Notes: generated from the sequence alone by a model not told the origin. A DNA stretch of 64,000 nt from Modestobacter sp. VKM Ac-2984 (GCF_026967985.1 NZ_JAPVBJ010000011.1:58430-122429); one strand, 5' to 3'. Numbered from the stretch's first letter, positions 27,457 to 36,780 are shown. Made by a program: numbers and translations.

Positions 27457-28383
27457 ATGGATCTGCGCACCCTGGAGACGCTGCGCGCGGTCCGCAGCCA
27501 GGGCGGGGTGACCGCGGCCGCCACCGTGCTGCACCTGACGCCGTCGGCGGTCTCCCAGCAACTGGCCGGGCTCGCCGCGGAGATGGGCGTGCCGCTCACC
27601 GAGCGGGTGGGGCGCGGGCTGCGGCTCACCCCGGCGGGTGCGGCGCTGGCCGATGCCGCGGTCGACGTCGCCGTCGCCGTGGAGCGGGCCCGCGCGGCCT
27701 GCCAGGGCCATCGGGACTCACCCGTCGGCACGGTGCGCGTCTCGGCCTTCCAGAGCGCGGCGCAGCTGGTCTTCCCCCGGCTGCTCGGCGCGGTGGCCGG
27801 GTGGGACGGCGTGACGCTGGAGTGTGCCGACGAGGACGTCGCGCTCGCCGACTTCCCCGACCTCACCGATCGCTTCGACGTGGTGGTCGCCCACCGGCCG
27901 GACGGCGCCGCGGACTGGCCTCCCGGCGTGCGCGTGGTGCCGCTGTTCCGGGAACCGCTGGACGTCGCGGTGAGCCCGGGGCACCGGCTCGCCGGCCGGG
28001 GGGTGATCGGCCCCGAGGAGCTCGCCGACGAGGCGTGGATCACCGTGCGGGAGGGCTTCCCCGTGGCGCCGGTGCTGGCCGCGGTGGCGGCGCGGTCCGG
28101 GGCAGCGCCGCGCATCGCCCACCGGATCAACGACTTCACGGTCGCCACGGCGATGGTCGCGGCCGGGCACGGGATCTCACTGCTGCCCCGGCACACCACG
28201 CCCGCCTTTCCCGGGGTGCGGTTGCTGCGGCTGACCGGGGTGCCGGCCGGGCGCCGGGTGGAGGCGCTGCTGCGCCCGGACCGGGCGGAGCGGCGGGTGG
28301 TGGCGCGGGTGGTCGGGGCGCTGACGGCGCTGGCTGCCGAGATCGACACCGTGCCGGCCGAGCCGTCTGACCGATCCGGGTGA
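27457..28383 (+). CDS. LysR-family transcriptional regulator
   Basis: This 308-residue regulator begins MDLRTLETLRAVRSQGGVTA, with the winged-helix domain continuing through LHLTPSAVSQQLAGLAAEMG (the recognition helix) to about residue 60. A substrate-binding domain of two Rossmann-like lobes follows. ATG 27457 is chosen over GTG 27442 because it matches the usual LysR N-terminus. It is divergent from the DMT transporter, and the typical arrangement suggests it controls that gene. The inducer is unknown. CAGAAT six bases upstream could be a leaderless -10 box. Confidence 0.9.
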   Translation: MDLRTLETLRAVRSQGGVTAAATVLHLTPSAVSQQLAGLAAEMGVPLTERVGRGLRLTPAGAALADAAVDVAVAVERARAACQGHRDSPVGTVRVSAFQSAAQLVFPRLLGAVAGWDGVTLECADEDVALADFPDLTDRFDVVVAHRPDGAADWPPGVRVVPLFREPLDVAVSPGHRLAGRGVIGPEELADEAWITVREGFPVAPVLAAVAARSGAAPRIAHRINDFTVATAMVAAGHGISLLPRHTTPAFPGVRLLRLTGVPAGRRVEALLRPDRAERRVVARVVGALTALAAEIDTVPAEPSDRSG

Positions 28384-28528
28384 GGTCCTGCCGGGAACCG
28401 GTCCGCACGCCTGGAGCCAGCAGCTAGGTTGCCCACAACGGAACCGCCCGGTCTCGCGCCGGTGCCGGGACCGTCCGGCACCGGGCCCAGCGAGCACCGG
28501 GCACAGGGCGAGGACCGGGAGGTGGCAG

Positions 28529-29491
28529 GTGCGGAACGGACTCGAGGTGGCGACCGCCCGGATCATCGGCCCGGTCATCGGCTCGCTGTACGTGGCCGGC
28601 GGCCTCGCCGTCCTCGCGGTCGTCGGGTTCGGCGGGATCGGGGAGCGGTCCGTCTCGCCCCTGCTGACCGCGATCGGCCTGATCGCGATGTTGGCCGGCG
28701 CCGGGGTGGTCCGCTGGGGGCACCACCTGCCGCGACCGGTGTTCCACCTGATGGTCTTCCTGGGCACCGGGCTGATCAGCGCCGTCGTGTACGCGGCGCC
28801 CGATCCGGCCTCGTCCGTGGCGCTGGCCGGCATCTACTCCTTCGTCGCGGTCGCGGCGTTCTTCCTGTTCACCCTGCCCGTGGCCTCGGCCTACCTCGGC
28901 CTCGCGCTCGCCGCCTGCACCGGCGTCCTGCTGCTGAGCGGGGTGTCGACCGGCCCGGTGGTCGCGCTCGCCGTCGTGATGGCCGCGATCGGCCTGGTGG
29001 TCGCCACGCTCGCCCGGCGCGCCTCGGCGGCCAGCCTGGACGGGCTCACCGGCCTGGCCAACCGGCGCGGCTTCGACGACGCGCTCGAGGAGACCGTGCG
29101 GGTCGCCGTGCGCACCGGCACCGACCTGTCCGTGGCGCTGGTGGACATCGACCACTTCAAGTCCATCAACGACCAGCACGGGCACGCCGCAGGCGACGAG
29201 CTGCTCCGGACCGTCGCCGACGAGTGGCTGCCGCGGGTGCCCCGCGTATCGGTGCTGGCCCGGCACGGCGGGGACGAGTTCGCCCTGCTGCTGCCCGCCC
29301 ACGCCGGCCCGGCTGCACTGGCGGTGGTCGAGCAGCTGCGGGTCGCCTGCACGGGCGTGCCGCTGTCGATCGGCGTCGCCCAGCACGAGCCGGGGGAGCC
29401 GACGTCCCAGTTGATGCGCCGCGCCGACAGCGCCCTGTACCGGGCGAAGGCGGCCGGGCGCGCCCGCACCGTCTTGTACGAGGACGGCTGA
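28529..29491 (+). CDS. Membrane-bound diguanylate cyclase (GGDEF protein)
   Basis: This 320-residue protein has about six N-terminal membrane helices (residues 10-165). A complete GGDEF domain follows, with DGLTGLANRRGFDDAL, VDIDHFKSINDQHGHAAGDE and the active-site motif HGGDEFALLL. The intact GGDEF suggests cyclic di-GMP synthesis. The R-x2-D inhibitory site is not present five residues upstream of GGDEF (sequence RVSVLA), so product feedback may be absent. GTG 28529 follows GGGAGGTGGCAG. A TAGGTT box at about 28425 could be its promoter. It appears monocistronic. Confidence 0.9.
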   Translation: MRNGLEVATARIIGPVIGSLYVAGGLAVLAVVGFGGIGERSVSPLLTAIGLIAMLAGAGVVRWGHHLPRPVFHLMVFLGTGLISAVVYAAPDPASSVALAGIYSFVAVAAFFLFTLPVASAYLGLALAACTGVLLLSGVSTGPVVALAVVMAAIGLVVATLARRASAASLDGLTGLANRRGFDDALEETVRVAVRTGTDLSVALVDIDHFKSINDQHGHAAGDELLRTVADEWLPRVPRVSVLARHGGDEFALLLPAHAGPAALAVVEQLRVACTGVPLSIGVAQHEPGEPTSQLMRRADSALYRAKAAGRARTVLYEDG

Positions 29492-29501
29492 GCAGCTCCG
29501 G

Positions 29502-30674
29502 TCAGCCGCGGGCGGCGAGCACCGACTCGTAGACCTCGACGGTCTGTTGGGCGATCGCCGGCCAGCCGAACTCGGCCAGGACCCGCTCCCGGCCGGCCGC
29601 GCCCATCGCGGCGGCGCGGTCGGGGTCGGCGAGCAGCTCGGCCATCCGCGCCGCCAGCCCGGCCGCGAAGGCGGCCGGGTCCTCGGCGTCGTAGGGCACC
29701 AGCAGCCCGGTGCGGCCGTCGTCGACGACCTCCGGGATGCCGCCCACGGCGCTGGCCACGACCGCGGTGCCGCAGGCCGCGGCCTCCAGGTTCACGATGC
29801 CCAGGGGCTCGTACACCGACGGGACGACGAAGACCGTCGCCCCGGTGATCAGCGGCACCAGCTGTTCGCGGGGCAGCATCTGCTCGATCCAGACCACGCC
29901 GCTGCGGCGGGTCTGCAGCTCCGCCACGGCGTCGGCGACCTGCGCGCGCTCGGCCGGGGTGTCGGGTGCGCCCGCGCAGAGGACCAGACCGGCCTCCGCC
30001 GGCAGCTGCTCGGCCGCGGCCAGCAGGTGCACCAGCCCCTTCTGCCGGGTGATCCGGCCGACGAACAGCGCGTACGGCCGGTCGGGGTCGACCCCGACCG
30101 AGCGGACGACGTCGGGTGCCTGGACCGGCCGGTAGGCCTGGGCGTCGACCCCGTTGCCGACCACGACCACCTTCGCCGGGTCCAGGTCGGGGTAGACCTC
30201 GAGCACGTCGGCCCGCATGCCCCGGCTGACCGCGATCACCGCGTCGGCGGAGGCGTAGGCGGTCCGTTCCACCCAGGAGGAGAGCCGGTAGCCCCCGCCC
30301 AGCTGGTCGGCCTTCCACGGCCGGCGGGGCTCCAGCGAGTGCGCGGTCACCACGTGCGCCGAGCCGTGCACCAGCGAGGCCAGGTGCCCGGCGTGGTTGG
30401 CGTACCAGGTGTGCGAGTGCACCAGCTCGGCGTCGGCCAGCGCGGCGGCGATCTCCACGTCGACCCCGACGGCCTGCAGCGCGCCGTTGGCGGCCTGCAG
30501 CCCCGACGGCACCCCGTGGCCGGTCGCGTCCGCACGTGGCCCACCGAAACAGTGGACGTCCAGCTCCGGCCCCTGCTCGAGGCCACGCAGGGCCGCGACG
30601 AGGTGCTCGACGTGCACCCCGGCCCCTCCGTAGACGTCCGGCGGCCATTCCCGGGTGATCACTCCGACGCGCAC
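29502..30674 (-). CDS. glgA: Glycogen synthase / ADP-glucose-dependent GT4 glycosyltransferase
   Basis: This 390-residue GT4 enzyme begins [20 protein letters not shown] and has the donor-site motif [19 protein letters not shown] (E-x7-E). It is the actinobacterial GlgA type (Rv1212c-like). The mycobacterial homologue was shown to be GlgM, which makes maltose-1-phosphate from ADP-glucose and glucose-1-phosphate for the GlgE route, so the same activity is possible here. It is divergent from glgC, which supplies ADP-glucose. The GTG start lies six bases from a TAGGGT box, so the transcript is likely leaderless. Confidence 0.9.
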   Translation of the reverse strand: MRVGVITREWPPDVYGGAGVHVEHLVAALRGLEQGPELDVHCFGGPRADATGHGVPSGLQAANGALQAVGVDVEIAAALADAELVHSHTWYANHAGHLASLVHGSAHVVTAHSLEPRRPWKADQLGGGYRLSSWVERTAYASADAVIAVSRGMRADVLEVYPDLDPAKVVVVGNGVDAQAYRPVQAPDVVRSVGVDPDRPYALFVGRITRQKGLVHLLAAAEQLPAEAGLVLCAGAPDTPAERAQVADAVAELQTRRSGVVWIEQMLPREQLVPLITGATVFVVPSVYEPLGIVNLEAAACGTAVVASAVGGIPEVVDDGRTGLLVPYDAEDPAAFAAGLAARMAELLADPDRAAAMGAAGRERVLAEFGWPAIAQQTVEVYESVLAARG

Positions 30675-30680
30675 GGACTC

Positions 30681-30686
30681 ACCCTA
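30681..30686 (-). promoter_or_regulatory. -10 box of glgA, leaderless spacing
   Basis: TAGGGT on the minus strand, six bases before the glgA GTG at 30674. No Shine-Dalgarno sequence is present. With the glgC box at 30734-30739 it defines a 71-base divergent promoter region. Confidence 0.55.
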
Positions 30687-30733
30687 GGTGGTGGACGCGC
30701 GCCGTCGATGGGGCAAACCGCGGGCGCACCCGT

Positions 30734-30739
30734 TACGGT
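30734..30739 (+). promoter_or_regulatory. -10 box of glgC, leaderless spacing
   Basis: TACGGT lies six bases before the glgC ATG at 30746, with no Shine-Dalgarno sequence between them. Confidence 0.55.
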
Positions 30740-30745
30740 CCGTCC

Positions 30746-31966
30746 ATGCGTGGTGGTCCTCGGGTGCTCGGCATCGTCCTTGCAGGTGGTGAGGGGAAGC
30801 GGCTCGCCCCGCTGACCCAGGACCGGGCGAAGCCCGCGGTCCCCTTCGGGGGCAACTACCGGCTCATCGACTTCGTGCTCTCCAGCCTGGTCAACGCCGA
30901 CATCCGGCGGATCGCGGTGCTCACCCAGTACAAGAGCCACTCGCTGGACCGGCACATCACCACCGTGTGGCGGATGTCGACGCTGCTGGGCAGCTACATC
31001 ACCCCGGTGCCGGCGCAGCAGCGGCTGGGCCCGCGCTGGTACACCGGCAGCGCCGACGCGATCTACCAGAGCCTCAACCTGATCTACGACGACCGGCCGG
31101 AGATCGTCGTCGTCTTCGGTGCCGACCACGTGTACCGGATGGACCCGTCGCAGATGATCGACCAGCACCTGGCCACCGGCGCCGGCGTGACCGTCGCGGG
31201 CCTGCGGGTGCCCCGCCAGGAGGCGACCGCCTTCGGGGTCATCGACGCCGACGAGAACGGCAAGGTGCGCCAGTTCCTGGAGAAGCCGGCCGACCCGCCG
31301 GGGATGCCGGGCAGCCCGGAGGAGACGTTCGCCTCGATGGGCAACTACGTCTTCACCACCGACGCGCTGCTCGAGGCCCTGCGGGTCGACGCCGCCGACG
31401 AGAACTCGGTGCACGACATGGGCGGGTCGATCATGCCGATGATGGCCGACGCCGGCGACGCCTACGTCTACGACTTCAGCAGCAACGTCGTGCCCGGCGA
31501 GACCGAGCGCGACCACGGCTACTGGCGTGACGTGGGGACGCTGGACGCCTACTACGACTCGCACATGGACCTGGTCTCGGTCAGCCCGATCTTCAACCTC
31601 TACAACGACCGTTGGCCGATCTACACGCTGCCGCCGATGCTGCCGCCGGCGAAGTTCGTGCTCGGCGGCCGGGCCGAGGAGTCGATGGTCAGCGCCGGGG
31701 TGATCATCGACGGCGGCTCGGTGCACGGCTCCGTCGTCGCACCGAACGTGCGGCTGGAACGGGGTTCGCGGGTCGAGGCCAGCGTGCTGATGGACGGCGT
31801 CCACATCGGTGAGGGCGCCGTCGTGCGCCGCGCCATCCTGGACAAGAACGTCGTCGTCCCGCCCGGTGCGCAGATCGGGGTCGACCCCGAGCGGGACCGG
31901 GAGCGGTACCACGTGACCGCGAGCGGCATCACCGTCCTGGGCAAGGGCTCCCGCGCGATCCTCTAG
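30746..31966 (+). CDS. glgC: Glucose-1-phosphate adenylyltransferase
   Basis: GlgC makes ADP-glucose from ATP and glucose-1-phosphate, the committed step to glycogen or maltose-1-phosphate. The 406-residue protein has the nucleotidyltransferase motif [20 protein letters not shown] (about residues 11-30), [32 protein letters not shown] and the sugar-phosphate region [12 protein letters not shown]-terminal beta-helix domain includes [20 protein letters not shown]. Divergent from glgA, as in Rv1212c/Rv1213. Confidence 0.95.
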   Translation: MRGGPRVLGIVLAGGEGKRLAPLTQDRAKPAVPFGGNYRLIDFVLSSLVNADIRRIAVLTQYKSHSLDRHITTVWRMSTLLGSYITPVPAQQRLGPRWYTGSADAIYQSLNLIYDDRPEIVVVFGADHVYRMDPSQMIDQHLATGAGVTVAGLRVPRQEATAFGVIDADENGKVRQFLEKPADPPGMPGSPEETFASMGNYVFTTDALLEALRVDAADENSVHDMGGSIMPMMADAGDAYVYDFSSNVVPGETERDHGYWRDVGTLDAYYDSHMDLVSVSPIFNLYNDRWPIYTLPPMLPPAKFVLGGRAEESMVSAGVIIDGGSVHGSVVAPNVRLERGSRVEASVLMDGVHIGEGAVVRRAILDKNVVVPPGAQIGVDPERDRERYHVTASGITVLGKGSRAIL

Positions 31967-31972
31967 CCGGCC

Positions 31973-32539
31973 GTGTCGGCACCGCTGATCGTGACGCTGC
32001 TGCTGGACGAGGCTGCGCAGCAGCGGTTCGACCGGCTGCGGACGGCGCACTTCCCGGCCCGGCCCCTTCGAGGGGCCCGCCCCGAGCTCGCGAGGGGTGG
32101 GGGCGAAGGGGTGTTTCGACTGCAGGCACACGTGACGCTGTTCCACGCACTGCCCGGCGAGCACCGGGCGGCCGTCGGCCGCGAGCTGGCGGCGGTGGCT
32201 GCGCGGCCGGCGTTCGAGGTGGCGGTCACCGGGGTCCGCTTCCTCGGTGGTGGCGTTGCGCTGGACCTGTCGGCGCCCGAGCTGACGACACTGCGCGCCG
32301 GCCTGGCCGACGCCTTCGACCCGTGGCTGACCCGGCAGGACCGGCAGTGGTCCCGCCCGCACGTGACCGTGCAGAACAAGGTCGCCCCGGAGACCGCACG
32401 GGCGCTGCACGCCGAGCTGGCTGCGTCCTTCGTGCCGGCGACGGTGACCGCCCGCGGCCTGGGGCTGTGGCGCTACCTGGGCGGACCGTGGGCCGCGGAG
32501 GCGGAGTTCCCGTTCCGCCAGGAGCGGCCGGACCGCTAG
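31973..32539 (+). CDS. 2'-5' RNA ligase-like (2H phosphoesterase) protein with inserted repeat
   Basis: This 188-residue protein has two H-x-T motifs, [10 protein letters not shown] (about residues 53-62) and RPHVTVQNK (about 127-135), which define the 2H phosphoesterase fold. It probably hydrolyses cyclic or 2'-5' phosphodiesters in RNA or nucleotides. Between the first helix (RLRTAHFPA) and the first H-x-T motif there is an extra segment [19 protein letters not shown]. It is encoded by a palindromic element at 32061-32113 inserted without breaking the frame. GTG 31973 lies seven bases after the glgC stop, so cotranscription is likely. Confidence 0.8.
   Translation: MSAPLIVTLLLDEAAQQRFDRLRTAHFPARPLRGARPELARGGGEGVFRLQAHVTLFHALPGEHRAAVGRELAAVAARPAFEVAVTGVRFLGGGVALDLSAPELTTLRAGLADAFDPWLTRQDRQWSRPHVTVQNKVAPETARALHAELAASFVPATVTARGLGLWRYLGGPWAAEAEFPFRQERPDR
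32061..32113. repeat. Palindromic element, copy A, inside the RNA ligase-like gene
   Basis: The outer stem CCCCTTCG (32063-32070) pairs with CGAAGGGG (32104-32111). The inner core at 32080-32097 has a CCCC/GGGG stem around GAGCTCGCGA. A second copy with the same plan lies at 36232-36283. The inner stem differs by two compensatory base-pair changes (positions 2/17 and 4/15 of the core), so the fold itself appears to be conserved. It adds about 18 codons to the host gene. Confidence 0.7.
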
Positions 32540-33213
32540 GAGCGCTTGGTGGCGACCAGCAGGCCGGTGCCGATCGGCAGCACCGCGCAGGTCAGCGTCT
32601 CGTCCTCGCGCAGGGTCCGGGCGATCTCCCGCCACGCGACGGTCTGCGCGTCCCGGGCCGCGGGGTCGGCGATCCTGTCCTCGGCGAGCAGGCCGTGGCA
32701 AATCAGCGACCCGCTGTGCCGGATCAGCCCCAGCAGGCCGGTCAGGTTGCCGGCGTACTCCAGCGGCGGGCCGGCGCAGCTGACCAGGTCGTAGGCGCCG
32801 GGGGACAGCCGCGGCAGCACCTCCCCGGGCGTGCCGAAGATCAGTCGGGTGCGCCCGCTGGGGACGCCGGCCTCGGTGAAGGCCTGCCGGGCGGCACGCA
32901 GCTCGGCCGGGTCGGCGTCCAGGGCGGTGAGGACGCCGTCGGGGCGCATCCCCTGGAGCAGCCAGAGTCCGGCCACCCCGCCGCCGCTGCCGATGGACAC
33001 CACCGAGCGGGCGTCGCAGGCCGCGGCGAGCACGGAGAGCGTCGCGCCCACGGCCGGCTCGACCGGGACCTGGGTCCCGAACGCGTCGGCCGAGGTCACG
33101 GCGCGCTGGCGGGCGGCCACCTGGGCGGGGGTCTCGGCGGCGAAGCTGTCGGCATAGGTCGCCGCGTCGGTCGGGGTGCCGCCGGTGGGGGGCGGTCCGG
33201 CAACGCTGGTCAC
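32536..33213 (-). CDS. O-methyltransferase-family protein (Rv1220c-like)
   Basis: This 225-residue class I SAM-dependent methyltransferase-like protein starts at GTG 33213. The SAM-binding strand and loop read [18 protein letters not shown] (about residues 70-87), followed by [16 protein letters not shown] with the acidic residue after strand 2. [17 protein letters not shown] is in the motif IV region. It belongs to the O-methyltransferase family of Rv1220c, which sits next to sigE in M. tuberculosis as it does here. The substrate is unknown. It overlaps the RNA ligase-like gene tail to tail by four bases and is divergent from sigE. Confidence 0.82.
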   Translation of the reverse strand: MTSVAGPPPTGGTPTDAATYADSFAAETPAQVAARQRAVTSADAFGTQVPVEPAVGATLSVLAAACDARSVVSIGSGGGVAGLWLLQGMRPDGVLTALDADPAELRAARQAFTEAGVPSGRTRLIFGTPGEVLPRLSPGAYDLVSCAGPPLEYAGNLTGLLGLIRHSGSLICHGLLAEDRIADPAARDAQTVAWREIARTLREDETLTCAVLPIGTGLLVATKRS

Positions 33214-33316
33214 CGGGCGAGGGTAGTGGCGGGGGCGGGGTCGCCGCCCGGCCGGGTGGAGAGGCCGACACGACCCGGCCGGCTGCCTGGCAACCGGCTG
33301 TGTGTCTGCACCGCGC

Positions 33317-33342
33317 GGGAACACCGGCCGCGCCCGACCGTT
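33317..33342 (+). promoter_or_regulatory. SigE-type ECF promoter upstream of sigE
   Basis: GGGAAC (33317-33322) and CGTT (33339-33342) are separated by 16 bases, which matches the known SigE/SigH-type consensus GGAAC-N16-18-GTT. This predicts autoregulation of sigE, as known in mycobacteria. The leader to GTG 33445 would be about 95 bases. Confidence 0.6.
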
Positions 33343-33444
33343 GCACTGGACGTGCGTCTCTCGCGTACCACCAGTCAGCGCTCCACCGAGCGGTCCACGC
33401 CTGCAGGGGAGGTGTCGAGCGCGGCCGTCTGCGATCCTGGGTCC

Positions 33445-34050
33445 GTGACCGAGCCCTCCGCGACCGGGTCGGCGGCCCCTGCCGACCTCGAGCCCGCGGC
33501 CGCCGCGGCCGAGGGCTGGGTGGCGCCCACCTGGGAGCAGGTCGTCCGGGACCACTCGGCGCGGGTCTACCGGCTGGCCTACCGGCTCTCGGGCAACCAG
33601 CAGGACGCCGAGGACCTCACCCAGGAGACCTTCGTCCGGGTGTTCCGCTCGCTCGCCGACTTCTCGCCGGGCACCTTCGAGGGCTGGCTGCACCGGATCA
33701 CGACCAACCTGTTCCTGGACATGGTGCGTCGCCGGCAGCGCATCCGCTTCGACGCCCTGCCCGAGGACACCGAGCGGCTGCCCGGCTCCGCGCCGTCCCC
33801 GGAGCAGGTGTACGCCGACACCCACCTCGACCCGCAGATCCAGGCCGCCCTCGACGCGCTGTCCCCGGAGTTCCGGGTCGCGGTCGTGCTGTGCGACATC
33901 GAGGGCCTCACCTACGAGGAGATCTCGGCGACCCTCGGCATCAAGCTGGGCACCGTGCGCAGCCGCATCCACCGTGGTCGCGTGCAGTTGCGCGAGGCGC
34001 TGGCCCACCTCGCCCCGGGTCGGCCCGTCCCCGCCGTGGAGGTGTCGTGA
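33445..34050 (+). CDS. sigE: ECF RNA polymerase sigma factor SigE
   Basis: SigE directs transcription of envelope-stress genes. The 201-residue protein has region 2 with [20 protein letters not shown] and [20 protein letters not shown], then [18 protein letters not shown]. Region 4 reads [20 protein letters not shown]. It is very similar to mycobacterial SigE. GTG 33445 is the conservative start. In-frame GTG codons at 33412 and 33352 would give longer forms, and multiple starts are known for mycobacterial sigE. The stop overlaps rseA (GTGA). A GGAAC/GTT promoter lies upstream. Confidence 0.93.
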   Translation: MTEPSATGSAAPADLEPAAAAAEGWVAPTWEQVVRDHSARVYRLAYRLSGNQQDAEDLTQETFVRVFRSLADFSPGTFEGWLHRITTNLFLDMVRRRQRIRFDALPEDTERLPGSAPSPEQVYADTHLDPQIQAALDALSPEFRVAVVLCDIEGLTYEEISATLGIKLGTVRSRIHRGRVQLREALAHLAPGRPVPAVEVS

Positions 34051-34625
34051 GCATCCCGGAGAGCCACCTCGCCCAGGAGGCGATCGCCGCCCTCGTCGAC
34101 GGAGAGCTCTCCGGCGGTGCGGCGAACCGGGCGGCCCGGCACCTGACCGGCTGCGCGCAGTGCCGGATGGCGGTCGCCGCGCAGCGCGAGGCCAAGGACG
34201 CACTGCGGCACGGCGTCGACGTCGCGGTCCCCGGTGACCTCCTCTCCCGGCTGCAGGCCATCCCGTTCACGGCCGCCGGCCCCGGCGGCGGGCTGGGCTC
34301 GCTGAGCGCCGGTTCCGACGGGCTCACCGCCACCGGCGCGGGTGGCTCCTGGGCGATCCCGTTGGCCCCCACCGAGACGGCACCCCGTTCCGACGGCGGC
34401 GCCCGCTGGCTGCGGCGGGGGATGACCGGGGCGCTGGCCGGGCTCGGCCTGGGCGTCGCGGTGCTCGCCGTCAACCTGCCCACCGCCGACCTGCCGAGCC
34501 GGGAGCCGGTCGCCGGCCCCGTCCGGTACACGGCGCCGACCGAGCGCACCGACATCGTCCCGCCGGTGGTGCGGGCGTTCACCGTCGGTTCCCGCACCGG
34601 CCTGGCGGATGGTGGGACGCCCTGA
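34047..34625 (+). CDS. rseA: Anti-sigma factor RseA
   Basis: This 192-residue protein carries the zinc-binding anti-sigma motif H32-x3-C36-x2-C39 (RHLTGCAQC) after a helix containing [10 protein letters not shown]. It thus has the ZAS domain that binds and inhibits SigE, with the Cys pair redox sensitive in known relatives. The linker of about 90 residues is Gly/Ser rich. One hydrophobic segment near residues 128-150 ([20 protein letters not shown]) may anchor it in the membrane, although mycobacterial RseA is soluble. Translationally coupled to sigE and followed by htrA. Confidence 0.88.
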   Translation: MSIPESHLAQEAIAALVDGELSGGAANRAARHLTGCAQCRMAVAAQREAKDALRHGVDVAVPGDLLSRLQAIPFTAAGPGGGLGSLSAGSDGLTATGAGGSWAIPLAPTETAPRSDGGARWLRRGMTGALAGLGLGVAVLAVNLPTADLPSREPVAGPVRYTAPTERTDIVPPVVRAFTVGSRTGLADGGTP

Positions 34626-36232
34626 GCGCGACGCCCGGCACCGAGCCGTCCGACGCGGGCTCACGGCTCCCTGACTCCGCCCACACGCCCGGCCGGCCCG
34701 AGGAGCAGTCGGCGGCCTACGGTCGACCCGCGGGGACGACGGGCGCCTTCGCGCCGACCGGCTCCCGGCTGCAGCCGCACACGCCACCCGCCCCGACCCC
34801 CCAGCCCGAGCAGCAGGCCGCCTTCGGCCGGCCGGCCGCGGTCGAGGGGTCCTTCGGCGCCGACCGTCCCGTGCCCGCACCCCGGCCGCTGCCCCCGCCG
34901 CCGCCGGAGGCCGTGCTCCGGGCGTTCGCGCCGCGGGACGGAGCCACCGGTCTGGGTGAGCCCCCCGGTGGCCGTCCTGCGCGGCGGCGCACCGCCGCTG
35001 CCCCGTTCTGGAAGCCCGACGCCGCGGCAGACCCGTGGCGTGACCCGCACGCCCCCGCCGCGCTCGGTGCGCCCGCGCAGTACCCCGAGGAGCCGCAGCA
35101 GTCCGGCCCGGTGGTGCTCGACCCGCAGGGCCGCCGCAAGGTCCGGGTCCGCGACCTCTCCGTCCGGCTGACCGTGCTGGCGCTGTTGAGCCTGCTGCTG
35201 GTCGGCATGGTCGGTGGCACGACCGCCTGGTACCTGGGCCGGACGGCCGACGAGGCGCCGCTGCTGGCCGAGGGCACCCAGCTCTCCGAGGTGTCTCCGG
35301 GCACCAGTCGGGAGCCCGGTTCGATCTCCGACATCGCCGGCCGGATCATGCCCGCCGTGGTCTCCATCGAGGTCCGGCTGGCCGGCGCAGGCGCCACCGG
35401 GTCCGGCGTCGTGGTGGACGCCGACGGCGGCTACATCGTCACCAACAACCACGTGATCTCCGGTGCGGCCGACGTCGAGGGCGCAGAGATCCGCGCGGTC
35501 TTCAGCGACGGCAGCGGTTCGACCGCCCGCATCGTCGGCCGGGACCCGGCCAGCGACCTCGCCGTCCTCAAGGTGGACAAGCCCGGCCTGGTCGCGGCGT
35601 CCCTCGGCAGCGTCAGCGACCTGGTCGTCGGCGACCCGGTGGTGGCCATCGGTTCACCGCTGGGCCTGGCCGGCACGGTCACCAGCGGCATCGTCAGCGC
35701 GCTGGACCGCCCGGTGCGGCTGTCCGGCGATGGAAGCGACACCAACGCCGTGATCAGCGCCGTGCAGACCGACGCGCCGATCAACCCGGGCAACTCCGGA
35801 GGTGCCCTCGTCGACGCCACCGGCGCGGTCATCGGGATTAACACCGCGATCGCCTCGGTGGCGGGCGCAGGCACCACCGGCGGTTCGATCGGCCTCGGCT
35901 TCGCCATCCCGATCGACACGGTGCGGGACATCAGCGAGGAGCTGATCAGCACCGGGACGGCGGTGCACGCCTCGCTCGGGGTGAACGCCCGCACGGTGAC
36001 CGACGGCACCCGCGACGGGGCGCTGGTGCTCAACGTCGAGCCGGACAGCGGTGCCGCCGAGGCCGGGGTGCAGGAGCAGGACGTGGTGATCGCGGTCGAC
36101 GGCGAACCGGTGCGCAGCTCGGAGGAGCTGGCAGTCGAGGTCGACGCCCACGAGCCGGGTGACACTGTCACGCTGGAGCTGGTGCGGGGCGGCAGCTCCC
36201 GCGAGGTCGACGTCACCCTCGGCATGGCCTAG
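34622..36232 (+). CDS. htrA: HtrA/DegP-like membrane serine protease
   Basis: This 536-residue protein (counted from CTG 34622) has a Pro-rich cytoplasmic region (residues 1-175, with two AA-x-GRPA motifs), one membrane helix (about 182-203) and a trypsin-like domain. The triad is H277 (TNNHVISG), D312 (ASDLAVLKVD) and S392 (NPGNSGGALV). A C-terminal PDZ domain follows. It degrades or refolds envelope proteins. No ATG, GTG or TTG is in frame before GTG 34871, although the conserved cytoplasmic region begins earlier. CTG 34622 overlaps the rseA stop as CTGA and is my preferred start. Confidence 0.9.
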   Translation: MSATPGTEPSDAGSRLPDSAHTPGRPEEQSAAYGRPAGTTGAFAPTGSRLQPHTPPAPTPQPEQQAAFGRPAAVEGSFGADRPVPAPRPLPPPPPEAVLRAFAPRDGATGLGEPPGGRPARRRTAAAPFWKPDAAADPWRDPHAPAALGAPAQYPEEPQQSGPVVLDPQGRRKVRVRDLSVRLTVLALLSLLLVGMVGGTTAWYLGRTADEAPLLAEGTQLSEVSPGTSREPGSISDIAGRIMPAVVSIEVRLAGAGATGSGVVVDADGGYIVTNNHVISGAADVEGAEIRAVFSDGSGSTARIVGRDPASDLAVLKVDKPGLVAASLGSVSDLVVGDPVVAIGSPLGLAGTVTSGIVSALDRPVRLSGDGSDTNAVISAVQTDAPINPGNSGGALVDATGAVIGINTAIASVAGAGTTGGSIGLGFAIPIDTVRDISEELISTGTAVHASLGVNARTVTDGTRDGALVLNVEPDSGAAEAGVQEQDVVIAVDGEPVRSSEELAVEVDAHEPGDTVTLELVRGGSSREVDVTLGMA

Positions 36233-36283
36233 GCCCCCTTCCGGGCCCGCGCTGAGCTTGCGAAGCGTGGGGAGAAGGGGGTC
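36232..36283. repeat. Palindromic element, copy B, after htrA
   Basis: It has the same structure as copy A at 32061-32113. The outer stem CCCCCTTC (36234-36241) pairs with GAAGGGGG (36274-36281), and the inner core at 36250-36267 has a CGCT/AGCG stem around GAGCTTGCGA. It begins at the last base of the htrA stop codon and could act as the htrA terminator or attenuate tatB. Confidence 0.7.
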
Positions 36284-36377
36284 CTTCTGCCACTGTTGGG
36301 CTGCGGGTCTCCTGACAGCAAGGCGGTCCACCTACGCTGGACACGACCGCGGTGCGCGGTGGGCGCGAGGAGGAGCG

Positions 36378-36776
36378 GTGTTCGACTCGATCGGCTGGGG
36401 CGAGATCGTCGTCCTGGCGCTGGCGGCGCTGTTCATCTTCGGGCCCGACCGGCTCCCCACGCTGGCCAAGGACGCAGCCAGCGGGTTGAAGAAGGCGCGT
36501 GACGCGGTCACCGGGGTGCGCGGGCAGCTGCACGACACTCTGGGCGACGACTTCGACCACCTGCGTGACATCGACCTGCGGCAGTACCACCCGAAGACCT
36601 TCATCCGCTCCCAGCTGATGGGCGACGACGACGCCCCGGCCCGCACCGTGAGCACCGCCGCCGGGGCGACCGCAGCAGGGGCGACCGCCGCCACGGCGGG
36701 CCGTGCCACGGCAGGGCAGATGACCGGCAGCCGGGACGCGAGCACCCCGCCGCCGTTCGACGTCGACGCCACCTGA
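36378..36776 (+). CDS. tatB: Sec-independent protein translocase subunit TatB
   Basis: This 132-residue protein starts VFDSIGWGEIVVLALAALFI and continues FGPDRLPTLAKDAASGLKKA. These are the TatA/B membrane helix, the FGP hinge and the amphipathic helix. The Glu in the early helix (GWGEI) and the position after sigE-rseA-htrA indicate TatB rather than TatA. With TatC it recognises twin-arginine signal peptides. The tail is Ala/Gly/Thr rich and disordered. GTG 36378 has GAGGAGGAG upstream, and TACGCT at 36333-36338 may be its own -10 box. Confidence 0.9.
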   Translation: MFDSIGWGEIVVLALAALFIFGPDRLPTLAKDAASGLKKARDAVTGVRGQLHDTLGDDFDHLRDIDLRQYHPKTFIRSQLMGDDDAPARTVSTAAGATAAGATAATAGRATAGQMTGSRDASTPPPFDVDAT

Positions 36777-36780
36777 GGAA

